DNA of 64,000 bases from Crocodylus rhombifer (lineage: Eukaryota; Chordata; Crocodylia; Crocodylidae), in NCBI GenBank assembly GCA_038503035.1, contig JAVSML010025531.1, positions 354,031 through 418,030 of the forward strand. Reading direction: 5' to 3'. Positions 23,501 to 36,179 of the stretch are shown here, one piece after another. Position 1 is the stretch's first letter. The number at the start of each line of letters is the position of its first letter. Below the pieces are notes generated by a model. It was not told the DNA's origin, made no database searches, and saw nothing but the letters and a program-made list of their open reading frames with translations. A program made the translations under genes and the position numbers.

Positions 23501-24700
23501 GATTAGTAAGGCTGCAGAAGTTTTAGGTACAGAAGGCCACCTTTCTGGAGTCATTTATCCAGCTTCCGCACAGAGCTTCATTCTGAGACACCAAAATGTG
23601 ACCTACTTTGACAAGGAGACATGGATGGTAATAATGCTGTCTGGGTTTGCAATGTATGATTGCTGTCAATAGGTTGCCAGCATTAGATTGTTTGGGGGTG
23701 GTTTGCAAAGCCATGGTTGCCCTAGAGTTCAGGACGTGGAGCACTGTCAAGAAGTAACAGAGTGATTTAATTATAATGGGTTTCCTGAGCTTTGGAAGGC
23801 CAGTAGATAACTATATGAAAGGGAAAGGTTATTTCTCTATCATTAGATAAGCGTTCATGGGTCACTGGGGACATTTCACTGATAGTAACATTGGTTAGTT
23901 AGGGAGAATGTATAATTGCATCCTTTTGGAAATCTGCTGCCAGAAACACTCATATTAATAGCCTAGCAATAACACATGTGATTCTCAGAGACTCAAGTTA
24001 CCTTTTACTTCCATGAGTCTTGAAACTAGGTGGAGGGCACATGGATCACTGAAAGGTAAGATCTAAATTATTGTCTGAGCAAGGGTAAAATAGCCATGGA
24101 ATATGCATCTGACAGATTGAAAGGATGCTAATGATGTTTTTTGATTAAGCTGGATAACAATAATAGACAGATTTATTTTGTTTTTGCACCAAATTGTGTT
24201 TTATAAGTATTTGTGAAGCATAGGGTAAACACGACTTGTAACAGCTAGGAGGGAAGTGGAAAAGATGGTGGACTACTTTTGAATAGCCAGATACAAGGGC
24301 AATTATAAGAACACACTGTGGTGCTATATGCTGAGGCCCTTACAAGCTCCCTTTGGCATTGTGCCATAGTTGGGCAGTGTTGTACTTTGTGGTTATTTCA
24401 CCTCCACACATACATATGAATACTGAATAAACTAATTACCTTATATGAGTCTTGAAAGGGATCACTAATTTTTGGGTAGTGGTCTGTTCAGTGAAACAAA
24501 ATAAATCATGATTATGACAAAACAAAACCTTATTGAGCAATAATGTACAGTAACATATGAGAAAAAATGCTTCTGAAAACATTTAAACCCACTTAAAACA
24601 AGTGCAAGAATGGTTACCAACTTACAGGCCCATATCTGTATGTTATAGCAATTAATTGCATGTAGGAAATACTATGACATAGGATGTCGTATTGCAACAT
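20508..24700. other. AT-rich non-coding DNA
   Basis: About 4 kb without a recognisable exon, repeat end or RNA. Short ORFs are below 100 codons and show no family pattern. Confidence 0.5.
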
Positions 24701-25640
24701 GGCTTTAACTTGGGGAAGAAATCCCCTCATCTTGGATTCAAGTACAAGATTTGAGGTGGGGGTGGGGTGAGGCAGCTCCTGTGGCTCCAACTCCAGTCTC
24801 AACTCAGCATCAGGGTCAGTGTTGCTTCTGCCCCCTGCCCCGTCCACCAGCTGATTATCTTCCTGCTCCAGCTTGGACCGTGGAGCACATCATTGCTCCC
24901 GCCTGAGTCTTATCCAGAAGCAGCATAGGCAGTGGTAGCAGCTCTGGCCTAGGTTCCAGCTCCAAGGCCTAGCTGGAGCTGCTGCAGCTGCAACAGCTGG
25001 GCTGGGGCTGAAGCAACCATATGCTTTATGCCCCAGAGTGGTGCAGAGTTGGAGCCCTGCTGGAGTCAGAGCCAGCAGAGGTTGTGTGAGAACATGTAGC
25101 TGAGGAACAGGCACTTGTGGGGCAGGTGCCAGGGCAGGCATCTCAGAGCAGGGAAGGTGCTGGAGTACTCAGGCACTGGGGTAGCAAGTTGTGGGCAGGA
25201 TAGGCCTATTTGTTTTTCTTTCAAGGCATGGGCCAAGGCCCACCACATTACTTAGTGGTCCCCACTAATTGAGGACCAGTGAGGACAGAGGAACAACAGA
25301 TTTCTTGGGACAACAAATAACAAAAGGGAAGTGCCAGTAGGGTCAAAATAAGTGCACCCTTAGGAGACACCCTGCAGAGCACCCTAGGCAGTGGCCACTG
25401 ACACTGAAATGCATCCAGAGAGGCAATGGCTACTGCCCAGTGGTGTTCTGCTCAGAGACGGGACTGTAAAAAACCCAGGAGGTGGCAGCAGGGTAAAATA
25501 TGGGGGGCAAGAGGCAGGGGCCAGGCTGCTTGACTCTTCCTCTGCATATCCCCCGCTACAGTTTGCAGGGGGGAGGCAAATTTAAGATAACCCTGCAATA
25601 ATTAGGTTTTACACATTTTTGAATTTTCCATGTATAGAAT
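24700..25640. repeat. GC-rich repeat-like block
   Basis: GC-rich stretch with GGTGGGGGTGGGGTGAGG near 24754, CTGCTGCAGCTGCAACAGCTG near 24976 and a junction CTGCAATAATTAGGTTTTAC near 25591. The junction resembles CTCCAATAATTAGATTCTAG near 27572, at the right edge of the next GC-rich block, suggesting two copies of one element. ORFs on both strands are taken as shadows. Confidence 0.4.
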
Positions 25641-26619
25641 CTGACTATTGGGGGTTCATCTGGATTCAGAGTCATATTGGATGGGTAAGTACAGTAAATA
25701 CTGCTGTAGTAAATACTGCTAAATTTATGATGGAAAACGGTGATTACAGCTGATGTATTATTTATGGTGGTGATAGAGGGCCACAGAAGGGAACTATGAG
25801 GAATCTTTGGGCTGCTTGTGTTAATGGCTTCATTGCCGGGCGGCATAAGGTTGTGACCTACTATGGCAGTTATTGAGATTGTGCCAGAGGACAGAAGAGA
25901 TATTAAGCCTGAGGTCAAGCTCAAGGCAAGTGATACTAGTAAAACTATGTAGTATAGATCAAAGCATCCTTATGCTTCCTTCAGTACAAATTGCCTGATG
26001 AAGTGTGAGAAACTGCTGGGACAAACAGTTAAACTGTTTTCTTGTGCAATATTTTGTTCAGTATTTTAAACAGCATGTAGAAAATATTGATGTATAGAAG
26101 TGTCTGAAAAATGCATATGCCTCCTTTTGGCATGACTTTTAAAATCTGTTTTCTAAAAGGTATTGTTCTTTTGAAATATAGCTACTACTACTATTTCTGA
26201 GAGAGTCATTTCCTAAGCTCGGGAACTATTTAGTTCCTTAAGCCATATCCCAGACAAAGAATTACACAATATATTGAGTCTTATTTGCTTTTCTATACAT
26301 TTAAATGTTTTGAAAATTTTATCCTAATGTACTGGAACCTAAACTTATTGCTGTAGAAACCATACCACTGAAAGTGTAAGAAATTGTATGCAATAGGCAA
26401 CTGTTTCTTATGTTGATATCAACATATCAACTGTACAGTTTTGATAGAGTTAGAAAAGCTTCCAAATACAAAACGTTCTTTATCAGGTCTGAACAGTGAG
26501 AGCCAATACAGTATAATAGAAGAAACAGTTGTAAGAGAGAGAGAAATTCCCAGGGGTGGGAGATAAATAATTAGCAGAAGAAAAGAAACTAAATCTTAGG
26601 GGATCAAGGTTAATCAAAA
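25641..26619. other. AT-rich non-coding DNA
   Basis: No feature recognised. Confidence 0.5.
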
Positions 26620-26970
26620 GGCATTTTTACATGTGCTTTTGACGTGGCACAGGACACCTTTTTAATTAGTGTGGCACGCTAATTAAAAGTGCCAATGCAT
26701 CACATATATCAGCAGCGCAACATGTCCCCGTGCTGAGAAAATGCTGGTGGCGCACTTTGAACTAAAACACGTTCAGCATGCTTTAGTTCAATGTGTACTG
26801 CCATCATTTTCTCAGAGTAAAGGTGCACTGTACTCCTGATTCATGTGATGCATGAGGCTGCTGGAGTGCATCAATTTACATGCTCCAGCAGACTCAATTA
26901 AGCGAGTCTGCTTTGATGTGCTGGATTTCCAGCACATTAGAGCAGGCTTCTTGCACGTGTGTAAGTGCCC
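26620..26970. mobile_element. Hairpin-rich MITE, 351 bp
   Basis: The ends form an imperfect inverted repeat (GGCATTTTTACATGTGC at left, GGCACTTACACACGTGC at right on the other strand, 13 of 17). Inside is a 36-base inverted repeat, 26733-26768 against 26780-26815, matching at 29 of 36 with an 11-base loop. Further hairpins follow: TGCTGGAGTGCAT against the TGCTCCAGCA word, and GTGCTGGA/TCCAGCAC. It is non-coding. Most arm mismatches are transitions, as expected from decay. Confidence 0.7.
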
Positions 26971-27600
26971 TGGGCTTCTGGCACAGCTGCTTCTTGAGGC
27001 ACAGGGTAGGAGAAGCTCTGTGGCTCTGTCCCTGCTTCCATTGGAAAAGGACAGTGGCAGCATTTCATAGGTTCCTCCTTCTAGCTCCCACTCCCAGACA
27101 GTGGAGGAGATAGAGGATCCAGGCAGTGAGGAAGCAAGAGCTGGAAGAAGGAACCTGTGCTCCATCTCCACTATCCCTTACTGAGCTGGGCTCTCTGCCT
27201 GACTGCTCCATGGAGCACAGGGCAGGACAGTGTCAAGGATCTGAAGCTTCCCTTGCTCCCAGATCAGCCAGACACAGAAGTGGAAGTGGGAGTCAGGCAG
27301 AGGGGCAAGTGGTGGGAGGGCAGGCACAGTGTGATAAGTGTGGTGGGAGGGCAGATAAGTGTGTCCAAGGGGGGAGGGGGAGGAGCAGGCACTAGGGGGC
27401 ACAGGCACAGGGGAGTGCAAGGTGTGTGTGGTGGGGGGAAGGGCAAAGAGCAAGGGTCATGCTCCCTGTTTCCTCTGATATTTGCTCCCTCCCACTTGCT
27501 CTCCCCCTGCTGCTGCTTTCCCACCACCATGGTGGTGGTGTGGAGGATGAATTCAATACAGCAGACAGCCCTCCAATAATTAGATTCTAGACATGAAAAA
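26971..27600. repeat. GC-rich repeat-like block with G-rich tract
   Basis: GC-rich DNA with a purine-rich stretch at 27290-27460 (GGGGGGAGGGGGAGGAGCAGG). ORFs of up to 140 codons overlap on both strands and look compositional. It may be the core of a larger element joined to the MITE on its left. Confidence 0.4.
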
Positions 27601-27957
27601 TTATAACACATCCAAATCATCTTGGTAAATACAGTAATTTGAATCTATATTTTCTGGTGAAATGAGTTATTTGAGTAATTTTTTCCACCCCTTCTCTACT
27701 TCAAAATCTAATACTCTTCTAACATCTGCCATGGAGGGCATTTTCTATGTTCAAATATTATACTTGAGATGAAAACTTTTAAATTTTTATTTACCAGGTT
27801 TGATAAGTTCACTCAGGTAAGTTTGACTGTATGTCAACCTTCTCCACATCAGAGCTTCAGTTATAACAGGGGACCTGAAGTAAAGGAGAAGAGCTGTGGA
27901 CAAAGTATATGCTTCTGCAGAGAGAAGTTGTGAAAGTGTTGCTGTTGGATTTTAGGA
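27601..27957. other. AT-rich non-coding DNA
   Basis: No feature recognised. Confidence 0.5.
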
Positions 27958-28035
27958 ATGTAGGAACTGCTGTAATGGATCAAGGCAGTGATTGGTCTAG
28001 TCAGGTATCTTGTTTTGAGTGTTTCCCAATACCGG
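27958..28035 (-). mobile_element. Possible L3/CR1-type tail fragment
   Basis: GGAACTGCTGTAATGGATCA followed by GGTCTAGTCAGGTATCTTG resembles, on the minus strand, the tail 'GGACCATTGGTCTGAC-' of old CR1/L3 elements, as also seen on the plus strand near 53985-54030. It is short and diverged. Confidence 0.45.
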
Positions 28036-28779
28036 CTTCTTGAAACTGCATGAAGACTAACGTTCCTACTGCTCTAAATTCAAGTAGTTTGTGGTTCTTT
28101 TTAATCTTACCTTTTCATCTAGTTCTTTCCAACCAGCAAGCAGTAAATTTAGGATGGCTTACCTTTGATTTAAGCCTCTATCTTTTCAATCATAAAGTTG
28201 TCAGCATTCAAAAGGAGCCTCAGCTAAGCAACACTACAGGCTTCTTTTGGCTATTCCACAATGACTCCCAAATGTCAAAGCTAGAAATCTCTGGACATAA
28301 ACTGAGAGCTGTGCACCATCACCAGCTTTCTTGTTTGCCACCACTATTGGATGCTAATTTTTACTTTTATTACAATGCATTTTCTTGCTTCCCTTTTTGA
28401 ACACACTGCTGTGCCTGTGACTGAAATGACCATTAGCTGTTGCTTTTAAAATATTTTTATAAATAAGCATCTTTATTTGTGCTTACCAAGATTCCCCCCA
28501 CCTTTTAATTAAACCTTCTTTTCCATGCATAATTCAGGGATGTGCAAGTCTACTGTCTGTGATATCAGAATTCATCACAAGGGAAGCAATAACTCTATTT
28601 TAGAACAAGGTAAGTAGATACAGTAGGCAATTCATACTAGTCAAGTAGGTGATGCTTATATCCCAAAACAATGGAACCTACTTAGTCCAGTGTATATTAA
28701 GTACATCTGTATAAGTGTAACTACATTGGTTTACAGGAGTAGTTAATCTGAAGTCAGGCAAAGGCAGGGTAGAGATGTG
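28036..28779. other. Non-coding DNA, nothing recognised
   Basis: A 116-codon ORF at 28050-28400 has no family signature and no codon evidence for coding. Confidence 0.45.
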
Positions 28780-28905
28780 CTTTATAGACTATAGAATTAG
28801 AGATGCATAAGTTTTCATGAGCAAGAGCTGACTTTGACAGATGCTCTTGCTCATTAAAGCTTGTGTATCTCTGATTCAGTTAGTTTATAAGGTACACCTT
28901 TCTCC
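28780..28905 (+). repeat. Dispersed repeat fragment with a perfect hairpin
   Basis: Second copy of the repeat at 9300-9385. It contains ATGAGCAAGAGC (28817-28828) and its exact inverse GCTCTTGCTCAT (28843-28854) around a 14-base loop, then CTGATTCAGTTAGTTTATAAGG. Confidence 0.55.
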
Positions 28906-30803
28906 AGCCTTCTACATTGGTTTAATCACACTTGTGCAAAAGTCCAACTTTAAATATGCTGTACCTATGCAAAGTGAAAATTTTATAGCATTAATATCAG
29001 AGAAAGTGAAAAAGGTGCTACTGTATTGATGTAGCTGGGTATGAATTATGAGTTCTACACATAGTTACAGAGAGGTTTTGAATATGGAAAGTCATTTTTA
29101 GTACAGGAGGATAGATAGAGGAGTGATGAGCTACTAGTTGTAGAGTGGCACAGGACAAATGACTTGGATATTGATGTTGTTGTCTTGATATTGTTAAAAT
29201 GTAGTCCAGATCTTCCTGTCACATGTACACATTTACACAGGTATTTTTTAAAAATAATTTACTTTTCTGTGTTTCCAAGGAAAGAGATTATGTAAGTTAG
29301 AGAACTATTGAGTAAGTTCAAGCTTTTTGGTAGTGAGGGAATTGTGTTGACCATTTTCAAGACACTACCATCCTCATCTATATTATACAGGAACAATGAT
29401 GGAGCAAATTCCCATCGTTTCAGAATAATTTTTTGAATGTGGGAACATAAATTATTAATATTCAGTTTCTTCCTGCAAGTGATACCAGTATCTAGTAAGA
29501 TTCTAATACTGCATCACATGATATAATGTGAGAAAAAAAGTACAAAACTGAAGACAGTAAAGCCTTGAATATTTTAACTTAATTTATGGGAAGTCCCCTA
29601 CTGAGGATGCATTATTTTTTGATATCTTTAATTGTTCATTAAATGTGCTTAAAGAAAATTCTGAATGAGGTTACTTAGTCACATCTAGCAAACTCCTTTT
29701 TGTAGCATTGATGTTGACAAGAATAAACTGTTTTGACTGAAGTTTCTCGTGTGAACCTGAACACGTAATGTCCACTTGATACACATATTCTTGCCATGTG
29801 ACATGGAAAAGTTGAAAAATACACCTGCTCAGGCCATAGAGACAGTGCTTATTAAAGCCAACTGAAAATTTTCAAGAGGAATGGATTGTGATATGAAGGA
29901 ATTAAGGCATTTGTAATTCTGTTCAGCCTGCCTCACTGTTGCCAGTCTACCTGATGTGACCAACCACGAGTCTTTGTGGAATTCCTGGTGGTTTTCTCTC
30001 ATTCTGGTTCCCCAGGCTGCCCATTGTCAGTGCTATCTACATCTACAGCAGCCTACTTGGCAGACTGCCTGTCTCCCTGTGAACCTATTTGGTTTGTTCA
30101 TAGCCCAGGCTGCCATGGAGGGGAAACTCTCTGGGTTCCCATATTCCCCAACTAGCCAAAACCTTGCCCAGGGAGCCATCTGATCAGCTCCTATGCTGGA
30201 AATTAGAGTGTACATTATATTTGAGAAATAGGGTAAGAACAGGTTGGCCACTTACCATGTGAAACAAAAAGTAATATATACAGTAACCCACGTGGAGCAA
30301 AACGGTGAGAAGGCTCAGCTTCCTAGTTGCTATGACTTGGTTACTTACTACAAGGAAAATTTTTTTTTTCATCCTGCTTTTCAAAAGGAAGGTGCGTATT
30401 ATCCTCTGGGAGTATGTTGTATGTTAGAAAATATACCATATGGTTTGGAATATTCAGTCTCATGAAAACTTCTGGAAGGGATGGAAGGAGGCATATATGT
30501 TTTTGTTGGGGATGAAAAATATTTTTACTAATGTCAAGAATTTTCACAGAATGGAAATTCCATTTTCAAATCTTGCCTCTCACCAGGCCAAGCACTGGTG
30601 TGCTGACCAACATACCCATACTGGCATCATTAGCTCTTTCCTCCTAATTTCCAACATTTATGGTATTGGATTTACTCTTGATACTATATTTTACAGAGAG
30701 AAATGGGAAGTAGCTCCTCATAGAGATTATTCTTTAGCCATATCATGACAACTCTTAGCTGTTAGGGGTAGCTGCTAGGAAACTTAGATGGGCATTCTTA
30801 TAT
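28906..30803. other. AT-rich non-coding DNA
   Basis: No exon, repeat end or RNA recognised. Confidence 0.5.
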
Positions 30804-31084
30804 CAGTGGTTCACTATCTCTTAGATTTAAGGCACTTCTCCATAACTTATGTGAATCAAATGGCATCCCATTTAAAAAACTAATTTATAGATTATAGTTC
30901 TTACCTCCTTCCAGAGTGGTGTGGCAGTGGGGATGATGCTTAGCTAGGCAGGGACTATCCTGTGTCTTATCTTCTAAATTTATCTGCTTATCTCCTAACA
31001 CTTCACTTATCACCACACACTACATAGTGCTTTTCAAATGATCTGGCAGCACCCTAAAATGCCCTGCCACCTTGAGAAGCACTG
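30804..31084. mobile_element. Small hAT-Charlie-like element, 281 bp
   Basis: Left end CAGTGGTTCACTATCT and right end, read on the other strand, CAGTGCTTCTCAAGGTGG form the CAGTG(G/C)TTC inverted repeat of hAT-Charlie elements. The flanking octamers TCTTATAT and TTCTGTAT match at 5 of 8. Confidence 0.65.
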
Positions 31085-33091
31085 TTCTGTATTATCCTAA
31101 TCCTGAGAGATTTTAAGGGTACTCAGACATGTCTTCACATACTTTTTTTTGGCCTTCCTTTGCATCTTTACCTTACTCTATTCCTTTCCCCATTCATTTA
31201 TTCCTGCCCATCATTCTTGTTCTGTCTTTCCTGCCAGACTTCCTTCCCTCACTGTTTTCTTTATATACTTCTAATCCTGTTGTCTTTATGTCTATTTTTT
31301 CACTCCTGGTGGAGGTCATTCTTGCTTGCAAAATGGTCATCTTGAATTTGTCCTTAAAATATGCATTTTCTATGAAGAGTTTTACAATTCTCACCTCCTG
31401 AAAAAAGCTATTCTGAACAATATAAATATCAATAATATTTTGTGGTAGATCCTGACATATTGGTATATTATTTTAATAGAATCAGTATTTCTATACAAAT
31501 CATTACTTTGATTAGATATTATTTTAAAATATATTGTGATATTTAAGTGTCAGTGGCTTGAGATTTTTATATATACATATATATTGTTGTTGAATATATA
31601 TATATATATATGTAGGGTTTTTACTGTTTCACCTAGAAAAGAACAGTCCCCTGTCACCTCTTCACCTCTTTATCATTTTTGAGCTATATTGAAATTCCCA
31701 GTCTGCCATTCTTCACTTCCCCCTGAGTGTGGCACCAATAGCATTTCTGAAAAGAAAAACACTTCAGCTATACTCATTTGTTTAACTTCTTACTGTTAAA
31801 ACATGGTCTACAGGGCTTCCATTCTAATTCTGCTTGTATCATTCGTTCTGATATAGACTGTGATGGTTGTGGCTTCTTTCCAAATACTGTCAATACCCTG
31901 TCTTCCTAGAATGGGATGTCTTTTTCTGCTCTGGCATCTGGTAGATAGCTAATCTAGTGTGAGTTATGACCAGGCACTATGCTTATCAATGTCACACACC
32001 TATCCGTGGAGTACTCCCAAAGCCCTGAGTATCTTTCTACTGCCCCTCTGCTTGTCCTGAAGAACAAACAAATAACTTTTTATCCCTGCAAGCCTCCCAT
32101 GCCCTTACACTGATGCAGCAGGGGAATCTGTGCCAGTTCTAGGTGGCTTCCCTTTGGGTTATGAAGTAAATTTTAAGTCCCCCTTTCCATAAAATGGGCC
32201 AGCCTGGAATATCATTTGCCCAGAGACCACTCCTTACCACAGGCAGTCAGTAAGGAGACAAAACAACAAAAGGATTTATTATGTAAGAGAGAAGACTTAT
32301 ACAAGAAAAACTTGGGTGCCCATTCCATCAGTGGCCCCTTCTGTCTGCAGTTGGAAGCACCAGCTGTCCTTGCCCCAGAACACAGTGGCAAGAGATACAA
32401 TGGCAGTTTTGCATACTATGTTTTTCTTAAGTATGCATGCTTAGTTTCTTTGACTAAACCATGTCCAAAATCATAAAACATATACAGCCAGCATAACATA
32501 ATCTATGAAGTGATAAAAGCAACATAAATGGATGCCCCATGAACTCCCCAAGGTTTGGTGGAATTTATGACAATCAGTATTAAAAGCCAATGTTACTTTA
32601 CCTCCAACTAGCACTTCCAGCTTCCGGTTTTCTTTTCCACCGTGACACGCACCTTTGATGTCTTGAAATGATGTTTCATTATTCTTTCTACTGTGTGAAC
32701 TTTGTAATTTTGGAGAGTCCTTTGAGGAATTTATATGAGTCATTATAATAGCCTAACTTTTTTTTTTTCTGCTGTAATATTCCACCTATCACTTTCTTCT
32801 GGTCTTCTCACTCAAAATATGCCTGGCTCTTTCTAGTTACTTTACAGAATTCTTAATCAGTTAATGTTTCAGTGTCTGAAGTACTACAAAGTGGAACAAA
32901 TTGGATTTCAAGATCAGAACTGAAAGTCTGATATAACTGAAGCGAATGGTCAACTTGAACTGATTTAATTTCAGCAGCCTCCTGTGTGTACTTACACTGG
33001 TTCAGGTCACATCAACTTGGAAACACTATTTGACTCCCAAATAAAATTGCCAATGTTTTCCTACTTACAGAACCAAATTTATCTCTGTCAT
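31085..33091. other. AT-rich non-coding DNA with a TA repeat
   Basis: No exon recognised. A T/C-rich stretch lies at 31140-31300. The (TA)n tract at 31568-31610 is listed separately. Confidence 0.5.
31568..31610. repeat. (TA)n microsatellite
   Basis: Two TA runs separated by TTGTTGTTGA. Confidence 0.9.
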
Positions 33092-33580
33092 GGGGGCATC
33101 TACATTAGATGCTTACTGCAGAGTTGCCTAAATAGCTCTTTAGTAAAGCATCACGGTCTACACATGCAGAGCTATTAGGCCAGAGTAAAGGAATTAACTC
33201 TGCTGTAGGTTAATATTGCCTAACACAAGTAGTATCCTATAGCAGAGTTATTTATTCTGCCATAACACACAAGCAGATGGTAGCTGGCTGGGGCTTGAGG
33301 GTACACGGGGGACCATCTACAGTACACAGGGGGCTGCCTGCTAGCTAGTCCCAAACTGTATTACCCTCATGCCCCCACCAACCCCTCTGAAGTACATTAA
33401 GCCAGGAGGGGGCAGCTCCAAGATGGCGGGCTGAGCCCCTGGACCCCTGCCAGCTGAGGCTGTGCTGCTCCAGCTCAACAGGCTGCAGTCTCAGGCACAC
33501 ATGTAAATGCTACACCCAGGAGCAATAAACTCTCGTGTGTAATCGGTGCGTCACACCAATTACACATGTAGATTCATCCT
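33092..33580. mobile_element. MITE-like element with TCTACAT ends
   Basis: The left end GGGGGCATCTACATTAG and the right end, on the other strand, AGGATGAATCTACATGTG share ATCTACAT with a small gap. Hairpins inside: GCCTAAATAGCTCT (33126-33139) with AGAGCTATTAGGC (33168-33180), and AACTCTGCTGTAGG (33196-33209) with CCTATAGCAGAGTT (33236-33249). A GC-rich segment lies between 33280 and 33500. Confidence 0.55.
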
Positions 33581-34207
33581 GTTATGTTAGGTTTATTTTG
33601 TTTTAGTTTTCTTGTGGTAGTGCCTAGAGAACTCCCAGGTTGGAGTGACAACATAGTATATTATGTATTATTATTTAAGACAATGGGCTTCTAGGTAGGA
33701 GGACTTTGGTTCCTAGGCTTTCTGGGTGGCAAAAAAGGTGGAAAGAGGTATGCCAACTAAAAGAAATGGAAAATTTAGCAACATTGCTTGGCATGTTCCT
33801 TGATTATGCAATCAGCACCAGCTGTAGGCTGATTGGATCAAAGTATTTAGAATCTTATGCATATAGTACAGACATTCACTGTCACAAAGATTGTTAAGTT
33901 TTTAACGTAGCACCATAACTTCTCTTTTGGTATTTAAAAAAAATCTTCAGAATCTTTCTTTTTCCCAAATTTAGAAATACCATAAATACTAAAAGGCACA
34001 GACAAGATCAAATAAACCAAAAAAGAAAACAAAACATGTTATCCTTTTTGGACAGTTCATGTAGAATTCTAAGTAGTGCTGGGTGAATCTTTTTTTTTTT
34101 TTTTTAATTATTCATCTGTTGAAGGACACAGTTTTGTGTCGACCAAAACTATATGCAAGTTTATGAAGGGATTTTAAGAATAACATTTAAAAAAATGATA
34201 ACTATAA
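33581..34207. other. AT-rich non-coding DNA
   Basis: It includes a T run of about 20 bases near 34089. Nothing else recognised. Confidence 0.5.
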
Positions 34208-36179
34208 TAGCGGTGCGTCGATAGAGATTTTGGGGGCTAATAGCTGATTTTTAGGAGGCATATTGGCCGATACTGATCCAATTTGTGATACGCAACCTGG
34301 CAGCTTGAAGACCTGCATCTGGATGGTAAGTCTGTTGTGGAAGGAGAGAAGGAAGGGAAGGGGCATGGGGTGGCAGGGGGCAGGTCAAGGCCCCTGCAGT
34401 GGGGAGGGAATGGGGCAGAGGCAGGGGCTGGGCCAGGTGCAGCCCAGCCAGGGCAGGGTGGGGTGGGATGCTTGACAGAGCTTCAGCTTGTTGGGGAGTG
34501 GTTCCTGCCCTCCATGAACCCCAGGAAGGTGTCGAGAAGGGTCCAGGCAGCTGGCTGAGCCAAGCTCATGGTCTTTTCGGTCACGATAGGTTGGCTGGGT
34601 GGGAGCAAATTGGATGCGAACAGGTTGGGATTAGGGGCGGTTGAGTCAGGGTGGCACAGAAGCTTGATGGTTGTAAACAAGCAGATTTATTGACTTAGTC
34701 TTTGGTGGTGCAGGTACAGATGCTGCTTCTTGTTACAGTTATACAGCAAATGAGGGGGTCTGTCCACTCACGAGATTCAGCAAACAAGCCCTTGCTTTCT
34801 ACCCCTGGGACTTTCCCAGGGATAGATGCGGCAGCCTGATGCCTAGTCCCGGAGTTGGGAGACAGCTCATGAAAAGGGATAACGAACAAACAAAACTGTA
34901 ACTGAACACGGAGAGAGTTGGTGGTCCAGTGGGTAGCCGAAGTCGGTAGCCGGTCAAGAGATAGCGGGAGTCTGATGAGGTGATCTGAAGTCGTAACCAG
35001 GTTGAGCGGGCCGAAGGTCAAATGCCAATGGGTCGAAATGGAGAAACGGTATTGATGCGAAGCGAGAGGCAGGTGAGGAGGAGACCGGTAGGCCTAAGGG
35101 CCTAGCTAAGAGACAGCACTGTGACGAGCAGTCACTATCTCTAGCCACGCAGGTTGTCTCTGAGACAGTCTCTGGCAAGCCAGTCTTTGTCACAGAGTTC
35201 CCGGGTCTCCCCCGCAGGGAGGGGCTCAACAACTTTTAAAGCAGTCCTGTGGCCAATCAGGCTGCTTGACTGAGTGAATTTTCCAGAAGGGTGACCTCAT
35301 TCCAGTTAGTCTCTGAGCATGCCCAGCTGCAAGCTCTGTGAGGCAACTGAGTCTGTGCCAGAGAAAAACTAGGTTAGGCTTGAGTGACAGGCTGACAGGT
35401 CATGAACAGGGCACCAGCAAGGCCCATCGCCATGGCGCATGCCTGGTAGCTTCTGTCTTGGCAGCACACACAGAGCAAATTTCTCTGACAGAAGGCACGG
35501 GGGGTGGGGCTTGTATCCCCAGATCTGTGTGGGGTATGGGAGAGCTGCAGCTGAGGGCTGGGGCCAGGTCTGTGCTGGGCTCTTACCAGCGGGGGCTGTA
35601 CTGGGCTGCGCTTGGGGTGGGCAGTGGCAGCACTGGGAAAGGGGATTCAGGGGGGGAACTGCAGCCACCTCAAAATTCACCATAGCCCCCCACAGCCCCC
35701 TGCTCCTAGCGCCTCTGCCACGTGCCCCAATCCCAACCCCCCACATTCTGGGAAGAGCCCAGTGCAGCTGCAGCCTCAGCCCACCCTGCCTGTGCCCCAC
35801 ATAGATCTGGGGGCAAGTCCCGGGGTATGCACAGCAGTGGGAATTGCCCCTCCATTTCCCCCAAATGAGCTCTATCCCACACCCTGCCCTCCCTTGGCTG
35901 GGCAGTCCCTGTCCCAGCCCAACTCCCTCCCTCACTTTGATCGCCCCCCACATCCTTTCCCTCTTCCCTCCTCTTTCACCACAGAATTACCAGCTGCATG
36001 CAGCTCTCCAAGCTGTCTGGCTTTGCTCCTCACTGCCTACAAGCTGCGCTGCAACTGCACACATGCACGGGCACTTATTGGCCAAATTATGGGCCATATC
36101 AGACCAATTTCCGATACAGTCAATTTTCCTTATATTGGTGCTGATCTGCTTATCAGACTGATGTATCAGCGCACATCTA
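34208..36179. mobile_element. hAT-like element of about 2 kb, host of a nested insert
   Basis: The left end TAGCGGTGCGTCGATA and the right end, on the other strand, TAGATGTGCGCTGATA agree at 12 of 16. Both subterminal regions carry the 'GGCCGATA / CCGATAC' words of hAT elements with GTGCACCGATA-type ends. Flanking octamers AACTATAA (34200-34207) and AAATATAC (36180-36187) match at 6 of 8. The core is GC-rich and interrupted at 34625-35403. No transposase is visible; ORFs of 193-194 codons at 35369-36193 overlap on opposite strands and are rejected. Confidence 0.7.
34625..35403 (-). mobile_element. CpG-rich LTR-like insert (solo LTR candidate)
   Basis: This block has far more CpG than anything nearby, which suggests a younger insertion. 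On the minus strand it has an ATTGG (inverted CCAAT) box at about 35253-35257, a TATA-like TTTAAAA at about 35232-35240, and an AATAAA signal at 34686-34691: the order expected of an LTR. The word GAACAGG flanks it at 34618-34624 and 35404-35410, a possible target duplication. Standard TG...CA ends are not clear at those exact edges. No gag, pol or env is present. An old promoter-containing repeat of another class is possible. Confidence 0.45.

Noticed and set aside
27157..27620. 118- and 140-codon ORFs on opposite strands
   Set aside because: Purine-rich tract; mutually overlapping, no signature.
32215..32300. Possible LTR end (AGGATTTATTATG with CAGAGACCACTCC)
   Set aside because: Only a lone AATAAA on the minus strand and no promoter words or borders; too little evidence.
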